Positions 33,986 to 42,347 of a stretch of DNA of 64,000 nt are shown here, piece after piece. Under the pieces are notes generated by a model, which ran no database searches, was not told where the DNA came from, and worked only from the letters and a program-made list of their open reading frames with translations. The first letter of the stretch is position 1. Every line of letters starts with the position of its first letter. A program made the position numbers and the translations under genes. The stretch is from the NCBI GenBank assembly GCA_004172935.1, contig SDZD01000008.1, forward strand, positions 1 through 64,000. The letters run 5' to 3'. The stretch comes from a bacterium (GTDB lineage: Bacteria > Armatimonadota > Abditibacteriia > Abditibacteriales > Abditibacteriaceae).

Positions 33986-35980
33986 TCATTCCGTGTAAGC
34001 ATTCAGGCGCAACGTAACGCTGCCCAGAAGCAAAGCGATGGCCGCGCAACATAACAGCGAGTGAATAAGCGACAGCCGAACCACATCGTCAGCAGTGATA
34101 GGCGAATCGCTTTTAGGTTCGCCGATGTGCCCCAAAACCAGCGCAGGGTTCCAGGCTTCGGTAAAGGCATTAAAACGAATCGCCTGTTTTTTCTTCTCGT
34201 CGAACCAATTGGAGTACAGGACGATTTCTTCGCGGGTCAACGGGGGAATCATCACCCTGTCAGCAAAAGGCGCGCGGCGTCCAGTGTCGTTGGCATAGGT
34301 TTGAGCGTACTCAGGGTTCGCCCACGGGCTGAAGGAGCGATATGGCTCGACACCCACTCGCGCCAAAGTAATGATGCCGCCGATATTCCATATCCCCCAC
34401 GCGATGGGCGCACCACCCATGAGCACCAGCAAAATCCCCACAGTCCAGCAAGTCGAAGTCGTGGTGTTACGGGCACGCTGCGAAATCCACAGAGCCAACG
34501 CGCTAATGAAACCAAGCGAAGTCGCCACCACGGCCACTCCCGACAACAGAATGCGAAAAGGAAGCCCACTCCAACCGCCGATGGGCGCGAAAGCGAACAC
34601 CAACAGCCATAGAGGGCAGGTCAACAACGCGAAGGAGATAAGTGGCGACGCCCATTTGGTGCGCGCGATTTGCCAGTTGGAAAGCAGCGACAAACGAATG
34701 CCTTCCCAGGTGCCCGCCTCGCGTTCGCGGGCAAAGCCCGTCGAGGCGAAGGTGCCGACCAGCGCAACGCCCAAAACCCACTCCATCCACATCACCATCG
34801 GGGCGCCGCTGGGGCGCCCGACGCCATCGAACACCAGCGTCATGCCCATCACCCAACCACCAACAGCAAACACGAAGACCGCAGCGCGGCCCAACCAGAG
34901 AAAAGGAGACGCGCGGCGCAAGCGGAAACGGCCCTTCACCTCGCGGTTAAGTAACGGGTTTTTAAAGCGAATCAGGCGGTCGAATGGCAAATCGGCCAAC
35001 AACGCACCCTCGACCGAACTAGCCTTCTGGCGCTGTGCCTCGATACGCTTTTGACGTTCGCGTTTCCAATTCTCGATGAAAGGATTGCGCCCCGCCCACC
35101 CCGCCGGGGCAAAAGCGCGCGTCACATCGCGGGTGGCTTTTCGGAGGCCAAAAGCGCCGATGCAAAACCACGCCAACGCGCACACGGGCAAAGTGATGGA
35201 TAAATCCCACAACATGGCGCCTCGCATAAAGCCAGTCACAGGGCGAACCATGCTCGGTTCGCACAGATTCGCGATAACAATGAAGGGATGCGACCAGTAC
35301 ATCGCCTGTGCCAGAGGCCGAGTACCGGGGCCGAAGCCCAGAAGTCCCCACGGATCGAAGGCGGACTGCATCCCCAGATAAGCGGCGAACGACCAGGCGC
35401 ACAGCAAAGCCACAGCTCCAAACAGAGCGCTCGAAGGTCGTCCGGCACTGGCCGATAGCATTAGCCCTAACCCGACTCCGCACCATGCCGCAGTAGCGAC
35501 CAGCAACCAGGCGCGCGCGATTTCGCCCTGCGAGACGCCGCCGAAAGAAAAGGCGACGAAGTACACCGGCAGCGTCATCAGTTGCAGAGCGAACAGGTAG
35601 ATAAGAGCCGAAAGTGCGCGCGCTATCACCTGCGAGCGCGGCGTCATACGCGATAGTTGCAACGATTCGAGCAAGCCCCGTTCGCGTTCGCGTGCTACCC
35701 CGGTCGCCGTCAGTAGCGGCGCCATCAAAAACCAGACGAGAACATTACCAATCGCCAGCGTAGAAAAGAGGGAGTGCCCGGTGCGCGAGGCCCGCGTCGC
35801 CAACGATTCGGGCATAGGTCGTGGCGGATAAACGCGGTAGTTCAGCGGGCCAGAATTAATGGCATTGCTGTAGCTGTAATACACCGCCGCACAAAGCAAA
35901 ACGGCCAACCCAAACAGAAGAAGGTGAGAGCGCCAATCACGCCAACGCACGAAGAACTCGCGCTTGAGAATGGGGTTCAT
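33986..35980 (-). CDS. ABC-2-type permease 2
   Basis: Membrane protein of 664 residues starting MNPILKREFFVRWRDWRSHLL. It has the same two-repeat plan as permease 1: ARERERGLLESLQLSRM after TM helix 4 and FAREREAGTWEGIRLSLL in the second half, with a charged cytoplasmic loop (RQKRIEAQRQKASS) between. It shares the LLADLPFDRLIRFKNPLLNREVKGRFRLRRAS loop almost exactly with permease 3, so the two are recent paralogues. Gap to permease 1 is 50 bp on the same strand, so they are probably co-transcribed. Confidence 0.8.
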   Translation of the reverse strand: MNPILKREFFVRWRDWRSHLLLFGLAVLLCAAVYYSYSNAINSGPLNYRVYPPRPMPESLATRASRTGHSLFSTLAIGNVLVWFLMAPLLTATGVARERERGLLESLQLSRMTPRSQVIARALSALIYLFALQLMTLPVYFVAFSFGGVSQGEIARAWLLVATAAWCGVGLGLMLSASAGRPSSALFGAVALLCAWSFAAYLGMQSAFDPWGLLGFGPGTRPLAQAMYWSHPFIVIANLCEPSMVRPVTGFMRGAMLWDLSITLPVCALAWFCIGAFGLRKATRDVTRAFAPAGWAGRNPFIENWKRERQKRIEAQRQKASSVEGALLADLPFDRLIRFKNPLLNREVKGRFRLRRASPFLWLGRAAVFVFAVGGWVMGMTLVFDGVGRPSGAPMVMWMEWVLGVALVGTFASTGFAREREAGTWEGIRLSLLSNWQIARTKWASPLISFALLTCPLWLLVFAFAPIGGWSGLPFRILLSGVAVVATSLGFISALALWISQRARNTTTSTCWTVGILLVLMGGAPIAWGIWNIGGIITLARVGVEPYRSFSPWANPEYAQTYANDTGRRAPFADRVMIPPLTREEIVLYSNWFDEKKKQAIRFNAFTEAWNPALVLGHIGEPKSDSPITADDVVRLSLIHSLLCCAAIALLLGSVTLRLNAYTE

Positions 35981-36091
35981 GCTGTGGCCCCGTAGTTTCT
36001 CTGTTTAATCGCAAAAGAGCAGTGGCCCACAAAGGGCAGGAGGTAGAATTCCGTTAGCTCAGGTCTTCAAAGTTTGACTTCTGATGTAGCT

Positions 36092-36107
36092 GTGTCCGGG
36101 AGGACAC
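36092..36107. repeat. Small hairpin GTGTCC/GGACAC
   Basis: A 6-bp inverted repeat with a GGGA loop, 20 bp upstream of the CCGGAGGT hairpin. The two may be parts of one repeat element. Confidence 0.35.
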
Positions 36108-36127
36108 TGGGGGCAAAGCGCTGGATG

Positions 36128-36148
36128 CCGGAGGTTTTATACCTCCGG
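36128..36148. repeat. CCGGAGGT palindromic repeat
   Basis: Perfect 8-bp inverted repeat CCGGAGGT/ACCTCCGG with a TTTAT loop, followed by TCTACG. It lies in the gap between permeases 3 and 2 and looks like a REP-type sequence. It is the only copy in the window. Confidence 0.55.
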
Positions 36149-36175
36149 TCTACGTCCCAGACTACCTTCAAAGGC

Positions 36176-38185
36176 TCACTCCAGAGGTTTTTGCAGACGG
36201 ACACGCACTCCCTGCAACAACACGAAAGTACCAGTCCCAGCAAGAAAAACGTACAGCAACGCCATAGGCACAAGCGTTTCATCGCCGAGCGCACGATTGT
36301 TATATTTATACGAGGTTTTGTTTCGGTCTTGAAGTCCCATCAACACATCAATCGGGCTCCAAAAATTCAGGGATTTTTGAAAGCGCCACATATCAACATC
36401 AATTTTATTGAACCAGTTGTAATAGTTCGACCACGCCTCCATTTCAGCCTGCGTTGGTCGTTGCGTGGTCGAACTATAAGGCTGCCGAACTTTGATTCCC
36501 GTTTGTTGCTCGTAAAGCGCCATATTCTGCGGCGTATAGTAATCTCTGGTGGCTAATTCTCCAGTCAGTCCATAACGCCACAACGCAATGCGATTGGGAA
36601 TCTTGAAATAGTCGGCACTGAAAGGCAGTCCCAAAAACATCACCAGTAGCGCCCCAATTGTCCAGCATGTCGCACTGGCGGTATTCTTCGAGCGCAGCGA
36701 AATCCAACTGCCAAGCGCCGAACTCCAACACAAAGAGGCGATGACAACTAAGGCGCCAAGCCCCACCCACAAAAGAGAGACACTTTCCCCGCCGCCCAAA
36801 ATCACAAGCGCAAAAAGCAGTAGCCACAGAGGCGAAGACAACAAGGCGAAGGCGACAAGAGGCGACGCCCATTTGGTGCGCGCCACTTCGCCGGGTTTAA
36901 GTAGCGACAGTTGCACGCCTTCCCACGTACCCGCTTCGCGTTCGCGGGCGAACGAAGAAGCCGCAAAGGTGGCAATAAGCGCAGTGCCCAAAATCCACTC
37001 GCCCCACAACACAACGGGCACGGCACCTGGGCGCCCCGGTGGGTCGAGCAACACAGTGAACAACACCATCGCCCACACACTCGCACCCGCCAAGAAGAAC
37101 AGGATGCGCGCCGTCCATACCCACGCCGAGGCGCGCCGCAAACGGAAGCGACTTTTCACTTCGCGGTTAAGCAGCGGATTTTTGAAGCGAATCAGGCGAT
37201 CAAAGGGCAAATCGGCCAATAGCGCCCCCTCGACGCTGACTTTGGCGCGCTGTTTTTCGAGTTGTGCTTTGAGGCGCGCTTCGCGGCGATTCTTCCACTT
37301 CTGGATGAGGGTATTGCGCCCCGCCCACGTCGAGGGCGGCAGTGGCCGCGTCACATCGCGCATCGCTTTAATCAAACCCAGAAGGCCAAGCACACCCCAT
37401 CCCAGCAGGATTCGCGGCATCATCTCTTCGGAGCCGACCGTGGCAATCATAGGGAGGCCGATAGCGCCACGATAACATAGGTTGCACGCCAACACGACAG
37501 GGTGCCCATACAACAGCGCCTCGTTGAGATACCCCAACGCCCAGCCTAAACCGATGAAGGAAAACCAGAAGCCGTAATTGGCCATAAAAATGGCCAGCAG
37601 CGACCAAGCGACGAGCAAGGCCACGGCACCAAACAGCGCCCCCGAAGGTCGCGGCGACTGCGCCGAAAGCGCCAACCCCAGCCCGACACCGCAAAAAGCC
37701 GATGCCGCCACGATGATCCACACACGAAAAATTTCCTGCTCCGAGACACCGCCAAAGGTGAAGGCCACAAAGTAGATCGGCAGCGTTACCATCTGCAACA
37801 TCGCCAGATAGGAGAGCGCCGAAAGCGCCCGCGCTATGATTTGAGAGGCGGGCCGCATCGGCGATAGTTGCAACGATTCGAGCAAGCCGCGCTCACGCTC
37901 ACGCGCCACCCCCGTAGCCAAAAGCAGCGGCGCCAGCACAAACCAGATCGCGACATTACCAATCGCCAATGTCGAAAATAACGCATGGCCCGCACGCGAA
38001 GCGCGCGTAATCACCGACTCCGTCACGACGAGACCCGACATCGGGTTAAAGGCAACCGTATTGAGCGCGTTCTCGTAGCTCATATAGGAGGCAATCGCCA
38101 ACAACAGGGTCAAAGCCAGCAACAAAAGATGGGAGCGTTTATCACGCCAACGCGCTAAAAATTCGCGGCGAAGGATGGGGTTCAT
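36176..38185 (-). CDS. ABC-2-type permease 3
   Basis: Membrane protein of 669 residues from the ATG at 38185, which gives the same N-terminus (MNPILRREFLARWRDKRSHLL) as permease 2; the ORF's earlier Met adds 24 residues without family resemblance. Two-repeat plan with ARERERGLLESLQLSPM and FAREREAGTWEGVQLSLL, and the shared ADLPFDRLIRFKNPLLNREV loop. A long periplasmic or cytoplasmic tail with LATRDYYTPQNMALYEQQTG differs from permease 2. It lies 195 bp upstream of permease 2 with repeats between, so a separate transcript is possible. Confidence 0.8.
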   Translation of the reverse strand: MNPILRREFLARWRDKRSHLLLLALTLLLAIASYMSYENALNTVAFNPMSGLVVTESVITRASRAGHALFSTLAIGNVAIWFVLAPLLLATGVARERERGLLESLQLSPMRPASQIIARALSALSYLAMLQMVTLPIYFVAFTFGGVSEQEIFRVWIIVAASAFCGVGLGLALSAQSPRPSGALFGAVALLVAWSLLAIFMANYGFWFSFIGLGWALGYLNEALLYGHPVVLACNLCYRGAIGLPMIATVGSEEMMPRILLGWGVLGLLGLIKAMRDVTRPLPPSTWAGRNTLIQKWKNRREARLKAQLEKQRAKVSVEGALLADLPFDRLIRFKNPLLNREVKSRFRLRRASAWVWTARILFFLAGASVWAMVLFTVLLDPPGRPGAVPVVLWGEWILGTALIATFAASSFAREREAGTWEGVQLSLLKPGEVARTKWASPLVAFALLSSPLWLLLFALVILGGGESVSLLWVGLGALVVIASLCWSSALGSWISLRSKNTASATCWTIGALLVMFLGLPFSADYFKIPNRIALWRYGLTGELATRDYYTPQNMALYEQQTGIKVRQPYSSTTQRPTQAEMEAWSNYYNWFNKIDVDMWRFQKSLNFWSPIDVLMGLQDRNKTSYKYNNRALGDETLVPMALLYVFLAGTGTFVLLQGVRVRLQKPLE

Positions 38186-38393
38186 GGCGCATCCCACAGT
38201 GTCGCTGATAGCAGCTATAAAAGCATCAACCAGCCATTCATCATTTTCTTCTCTCAAAAGAAATTTCGAACCTCACCCAGTTTTTACTCGTCTCACTGAA
38301 ATAATAGAGGGTGAAGGCAAATTCATCCACACCTCCTTGAAAACCCAATCGGCTGTATTACAGAGTCGCGAATCTAATCCAGTAGTGCATTTT

Positions 38394-38504
38394 CCGTAGG
38401 GGCAACCCACGTGGTTGCCCTCGTTGGAACTGCCCATTTCTTGCGCCTTTGCTAAAAACGAGCGACCGGGATGATGGGCGAACATAAAGTTCACCCCCAC
38501 AGGG
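38394..38504. repeat. GTAGGGGCAACC element, diverged second copy
   Basis: The left arm CCGTAGGGGCAACCCACGTG and GTTGCCC matches the arm at 27190-27216. The right part (38460-38504) begins GAGCGACCGGGATGATGGGC, matching GAGCAACCGGAATGGTGGGC at 27257-27276 with a few changes, and ends in a degraded arm (GAACATAAAGTTC then CCCCACAGGGG). The two elements are therefore whole homologous units of about 110 bp, not only shared arms. Confidence 0.7.
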
Positions 38505-38634
38505 GCAATAGCAGTTGAAATTATGCGAATTTGCCACCAGCGGGTTAGAGTGGCAACGTTCAACACAGATGATTCTCCCTGCACTTATCTGCGAAACACT
38601 TCTAATTCTCAATAAGACCCTCAAAGATTGAATA

Positions 38635-38654
38635 AAGATTGATTAATCAATCTT
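38635..38654. promoter_or_regulatory. 20-bp perfect palindrome, AATCAATC type
   Basis: AAGATTGATT and its exact complement, without spacer. A related inverted repeat (TTAATCAAT / ATTGATTAA, 8-bp spacer) follows at 38694-38719. Together they look like paired operator sites upstream of the LPS export cluster, although no repressor is suggested by the window. Confidence 0.45.
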
Positions 38655-38693
38655 GCACATCTTTAAACACTTAAACCTCCACAAAGGCACCCA

Positions 38694-38719
38694 TTAATCA
38701 ATGAATTCGGATTGATTAA
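38694..38719. promoter_or_regulatory. Inverted repeat TTAATCAAT/ATTGATTAA
   Basis: 9-bp arms around GAATTCGG, sharing the ATTGATTAA core with the palindrome 40 bp upstream. Candidate second protein-binding site. Confidence 0.4.
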
Positions 38720-38802
38720 CCGAAAAAATCAATTTCCGATTATCGGGTGCGCTTCCCCTCAAAACCCCATGAATCCACGCTCAAAACTCGCAGTTCAAGG
38801 TT

Positions 38803-38840
38803 CAAAACTAACCACTAATAACCAACAACTAAAAACTCAA
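38803..38840 (+). repeat. ACTAA-rich dispersed repeat, copy 3
   Basis: Begins AAAACTAACCACTAATAACC and continues CAACAACTAAAAACT. This is identical over about 35 bases to the reverse complement of copy 5 at 56158-56195, 17 kb away. Confidence 0.7.
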
Positions 38841-39038
38841 TTTCAATTCTCAATAAGGAGAACGATTTGCACCTTGAGCAACTCGCTCAGCAAGTGCGGC
38901 TCTCACGGCAGACGCTGCTTCTTGACACCCATTCATGACATTATTTTCATTGTCGCACGATGCTTTGCCGCTTCAAGGCACGACGGCACAAAAAGCCGTG
39001 TCAAACTGCACTGCCTAAATAAAGCCGCATCTGCTTTC

Positions 39039-40064
39039 ATGTTTAAACCTGCTCTTTCGCTTTTAGCCCTTCTTCTGCTGGCCTCCGTGACAACCAGTGC
39101 GTACGCCCAGCCCAAACCCGCCACAGGTGCTTTCACCTATTCGGCCCCCAAAGTCATCGCCCGCGAAAACGGCATCCGACTCGAAGGCACCGTTCAAAAC
39201 CCGGCGCGCATCAACTCACCCCAGCTCAGCGTAGTCGCTCCCATCATCGCTTTCGATCTGGGCCAAAACACCATTTCTCAGGTGCGCGCCAACGGCGGCG
39301 TCTCGTTGAAACTGAACGTCGCGGCGCAGGGCACATCCCCCAAAACCTACGTCGAAGCGAAATCGGACTCGGCGACCCTCACCACCACCAACCGCACCCT
39401 GCAACTGGCGGGCAACCTGAACGGCTTCTATCAAATCGGCAACGGCGGCAAAAACACCCTGTCGGGCGAAAAAGCCGATTTGTCGTTTAGCGGAGGCAAC
39501 TTCGCGGCGGACGTACAAAATCCGGTGCTACAAATTCCCGCCGAAGTGACGGGCAAACTCGATGCGCTCGGCAACCTTCAGGTATCGGCGCAGCGCGGCC
39601 AGGTCAACCAGAGCACGGGCAACGCCACATTTTCGGGCAATGCGCGCGTCACTTCGGCGGGTGGCCCGAACAGCTTCGACCTGTCGGCCCCCACATTCGT
39701 TTTGTCGCGCGGCGCCGATGGCTCCATCTCGACACTAAAAGCGCAGGGCAAAACCAACGTTAAATACGACTTGCCGCCCGATCCTAAAGCCACGCCCGGT
39801 GCAGGTGGCGTTGGCACACCGACTCACATCGAAGTAACAGCCGATGGCGCCATCTTCGACCGTGCCACCAGCAAAGCGACGTTTTCGGGCAATGTGCGTG
39901 GCTTCTATCGTTTGCAGACAGCAAACGGGCCACAGAACTACGCCTTTTCGGGCGATCAGGCGGTTATTTCCTTCAATTCGCAGGCAGCATCGACGCAAAG
40001 CGGCCTGAATGTCGAGGTAACCGGCGCTCCAGTTTCGATTGATGCCCCGGCCTTTGAGTTTTAA
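39039..40064 (+). CDS. LptA/OstA-like periplasmic LPS transport protein
   Basis: Periplasmic protein of 341 residues predicted to carry LPS from the inner to the outer membrane. From the ATG at 39039 it has a signal peptide MFKPALSLLALLLLASVTTS... cleaved near AYA-QPK. The mature part is a repetitive beta-jellyroll of the OstA type, with repeated phrases such as ATFSGNARV, ATFSGNVRGFY, LAGNLNGFY and KADLSFSGGN. Its place just before lptB and a LptF/G permease supports the assignment. At more than twice the length of E. coli LptA it may combine LptA- and LptC-like sections. Confidence 0.8.
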   Translation: MFKPALSLLALLLLASVTTSAYAQPKPATGAFTYSAPKVIARENGIRLEGTVQNPARINSPQLSVVAPIIAFDLGQNTISQVRANGGVSLKLNVAAQGTSPKTYVEAKSDSATLTTTNRTLQLAGNLNGFYQIGNGGKNTLSGEKADLSFSGGNFAADVQNPVLQIPAEVTGKLDALGNLQVSAQRGQVNQSTGNATFSGNARVTSAGGPNSFDLSAPTFVLSRGADGSISTLKAQGKTNVKYDLPPDPKATPGAGGVGTPTHIEVTADGAIFDRATSKATFSGNVRGFYRLQTANGPQNYAFSGDQAVISFNSQAASTQSGLNVEVTGAPVSIDAPAFEF

Positions 40065-40216
40065 TAACGAATCCTTGCTGTTGAGGGCGAGTCTGAAGCG
40101 TCAGGACCAGGACAAAACCTACCGTTCGTTGGCTTCTTGAACGGTTCGCCCTCCTCCAATAACTACCAGCCGCGAGAACATCGGGGCAAACCCATTGAGG
40201 CCCACTCACTAATATC

Positions 40217-40963
40217 ATGCCCACACTCGAAGGCCCCCTGCAAATCAAGGCGACTAACCTCGTCAAAAAATACGGCGACCGCGTCGTCGTCAATGACGTT
40301 TCGCTGGAAGTGAACCGGGGCGAAGTGGTGGGCCTGCTTGGCCCCAACGGAGCGGGCAAGACAACTTCGTTTTACATGATCATGGGGCTGATTAAGCCCA
40401 ATGGCGGCAAAGTGGAGCTGGGCGAAACCAATGTCACCCGCTGGCCCATGCACCAACGGGCGCGGGCCGGAATCGGCTATCTGGCGCAAGACCAATCGGT
40501 GTTTCGCAAATTGAGCGTCGAGGAAAACATCATGGCGATCTTGCAACTGATGCCACTGAGCGCCGATGAACGGCGTTCGCGTTGCGAAGAGTTGCTACAC
40601 AACTTCGACCTGGTGGCACGCCGCAAAGCGCTTGGGGCGGCGCTTTCGGGTGGAGAGCGGCGGCGCACCGAGATTGCGCGCGTTCTCGCTTCCGACCCTC
40701 AATTTATTTTGTTAGATGAACCATTTACGGGCATTGACCCCATTCAAAAAGAGGAAATTCAAAACATCGTCCACAACCTGAAAAATCTTGGTATCGGCGT
40801 ACTCATCACCGACCACGACGCGGAAAACACGCTCAGAATCGTGGACAGAGGTCTTATTTTGTATAACGGACAAATAGAAGTTTCTGGTTCGCCCCAGGAA
40901 CTGCTTGCTAACGAGCGTGCGCGCGAGGTTTATTTCGGTGAAAAAATTGGCATCTCCGTCTAA
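40217..40963 (+). CDS. lptB: LPS export ABC transporter ATPase LptB
   Basis: Cytoplasmic ATPase of 248 residues that powers LPS extraction. Walker A GPNGAGKTT at 42-50, Q-loop in YLAQDQSVFRKLSVEENI (the LptB-typical phrase), signature LSGGERRRTEIARVLASDP, Walker B FILLDEPFTGIDP and switch His in LITDHD. Family length is standard. The next gene, the permease, starts inside its last codons, so the two are translationally coupled. Confidence 0.95.
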   Translation: MPTLEGPLQIKATNLVKKYGDRVVVNDVSLEVNRGEVVGLLGPNGAGKTTSFYMIMGLIKPNGGKVELGETNVTRWPMHQRARAGIGYLAQDQSVFRKLSVEENIMAILQLMPLSADERRSRCEELLHNFDLVARRKALGAALSGGERRRTEIARVLASDPQFILLDEPFTGIDPIQKEEIQNIVHNLKNLGIGVLITDHDAENTLRIVDRGLILYNGQIEVSGSPQELLANERAREVYFGEKIGISV

Positions 40964-42290
40964 ATTAGCTTCGGCGCCACCCGTCACTCCCAGTAATGCG
41001 GGGGGGCGTGTACTCTCGTTCAAAGAGTCACCCGTTCGGACGCGACGCGGCCTGTGGCCATTGGCCGATGGCTACCTCGAATCGAACGTGTTGGGCGGCT
41101 TTTTGCGCGGCTTGATGTGGTTCGTTGGCCTCTTTCTGGCCTTCGTGCTGGTTTCGGGCGCGCAGAAAGTGGCGCAGCACAAAATGGAGCCAGCGCTGCT
41201 GATTCAATTCATCGCGTTGCAAGTGCCCCGCATCGTGGTATTCACCATTCCCTCGGCACTACTGTTCGGTACGGTTTCGACCTTCACCGAGATGTCGTCG
41301 CGCGGCGAAATCACAGCGCTGATGGCGGGCGGCATGAGCATCGGCCGAATGCTGCGGGCGCCCATGACGGGCGCAGTTGTACTGGCGATTGTGGCGTTCT
41401 GGCTACAGGAATCGGTGGTGCCGCAGTGCGAACTGAAACGGGGCACTCTGGCTGTATCGGCACTCAAAAATGCCAAAGCTTCAGAGATTTTCCCCATCAT
41501 CGATAAAGGCGAAAACGGCAAAGTCGACCGCATCATTCAAGCCGACGACTTCGACTCAAAGAACGTCGTTCTCGAAAACCCCGATGTTCGTGTCAACCAA
41601 CAGGACGGCACTTCCATTCACATCGTTGCGAAGAGCGCACGCTGGGATAAAGAGCGCAGCGAATGGGTCTTCGTTAAAGGCCAAACCTCGATAGAACCCT
41701 CACCGGGGCGCTCGACCAAACCGGGTGAAAGCGGCTTTAGCATCATGCACTTCGAAGAGCAGAGTTTCCGAGCCGAAATGGCGCTCGACCCAGCCTCGCT
41801 CACGAAAACCGCGCGAGATTTGGACGGCCAACTTGCCGCCCATAACTTCGAGATGGTGTCATTGGCTGAGCTTCGCGTTTACCGCGATAATATGGTTGAC
41901 CGAGTGCATCGTACACAGGACGAGTTCGCCAGAGCCGAAAAATCGGGTCCATTGGATGCCAAGCAGTCGGCTTTTTTCCAAAAGAAGATTCAATTTCTGA
42001 AGTCGGAATCGCGTGCCGCCACATTCGGAATGCACGACAAATGGGTGACGCCACTAATTGTCATCGCGATGGTACTTATTGGAGCGCCGCTGGGCGTTCG
42101 TCCGCAGCGTACCGCTTCGGCGGGATTGGCACTTGGCCTGTCGCTGATGGTTTTGCTGGGCTATTACATCGGCTGGACACTGACCTCGCAGTGGGGCAAA
42201 GGCGGCGGCGGGCAGCCATTGGTAGCGGCCTACCTGCCATTCATCGTGCTGATGACAATGGGGACTTTCTTAACCTGGAAGAAGAGCTAG
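40938..42290 (+). CDS. LptF/LptG-family LPS export permease
   Basis: YjgP/YjgQ-family permease of 450 residues. Three membrane helices at the N-terminus (FLRGLMWFVGLFLAFVLVSG and the two following), a large periplasmic beta-jellyroll domain (about 130-330) and three C-terminal helices, beginning KWVTPLIVIAMVLIGAPLGV. I prefer the GTG at 40938, which follows GAGG by 10 bp, over the TTG at 40905; it overlaps lptB by 26 bp. Only one such gene is present, where E. coli uses LptF plus LptG, so it may work as a homodimer or have a partner elsewhere. Confidence 0.88.
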   Translation: MKKLASPSKLASAPPVTPSNAGGRVLSFKESPVRTRRGLWPLADGYLESNVLGGFLRGLMWFVGLFLAFVLVSGAQKVAQHKMEPALLIQFIALQVPRIVVFTIPSALLFGTVSTFTEMSSRGEITALMAGGMSIGRMLRAPMTGAVVLAIVAFWLQESVVPQCELKRGTLAVSALKNAKASEIFPIIDKGENGKVDRIIQADDFDSKNVVLENPDVRVNQQDGTSIHIVAKSARWDKERSEWVFVKGQTSIEPSPGRSTKPGESGFSIMHFEEQSFRAEMALDPASLTKTARDLDGQLAAHNFEMVSLAELRVYRDNMVDRVHRTQDEFARAEKSGPLDAKQSAFFQKKIQFLKSESRAATFGMHDKWVTPLIVIAMVLIGAPLGVRPQRTASAGLALGLSLMVLLGYYIGWTLTSQWGKGGGGQPLVAAYLPFIVLMTMGTFLTWKKS

Positions 42291-42347
42291 AAGCACGCGG
42301 AAGCACGGAATTTTTCGCACACTCGCTCGTCTCTCCTTTTCTGTTTC

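Larger units (their letters stand above)
38186..39038. other. Gene-free, repeat-rich region
   Basis: Some 850 bp without a convincing gene; the ORF reading across the second half lacks features until the LptA-like signal peptide. It holds a composite GTAGGGGCAACC element (38394-38504), a 20-bp palindrome (38635-38654), an inverted repeat with TTAATCAAT arms (38694-38719) and an ACTAA repeat (38803-38840). AT content rises sharply from about 38580 to 38860. Confidence 0.7.

Noticed and set aside
36176..38185. Permease 3 and 2 as a transposon-borne duplication
   Set aside because: No transposase, terminal repeats or target duplication seen; ordinary tandem paralogy explains them.
38712..39038. 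109-codon upstream extension of the LptA-like gene
   Set aside because: It runs through repeats and AT-rich spacer with no conserved sequence and would bury the signal peptide.
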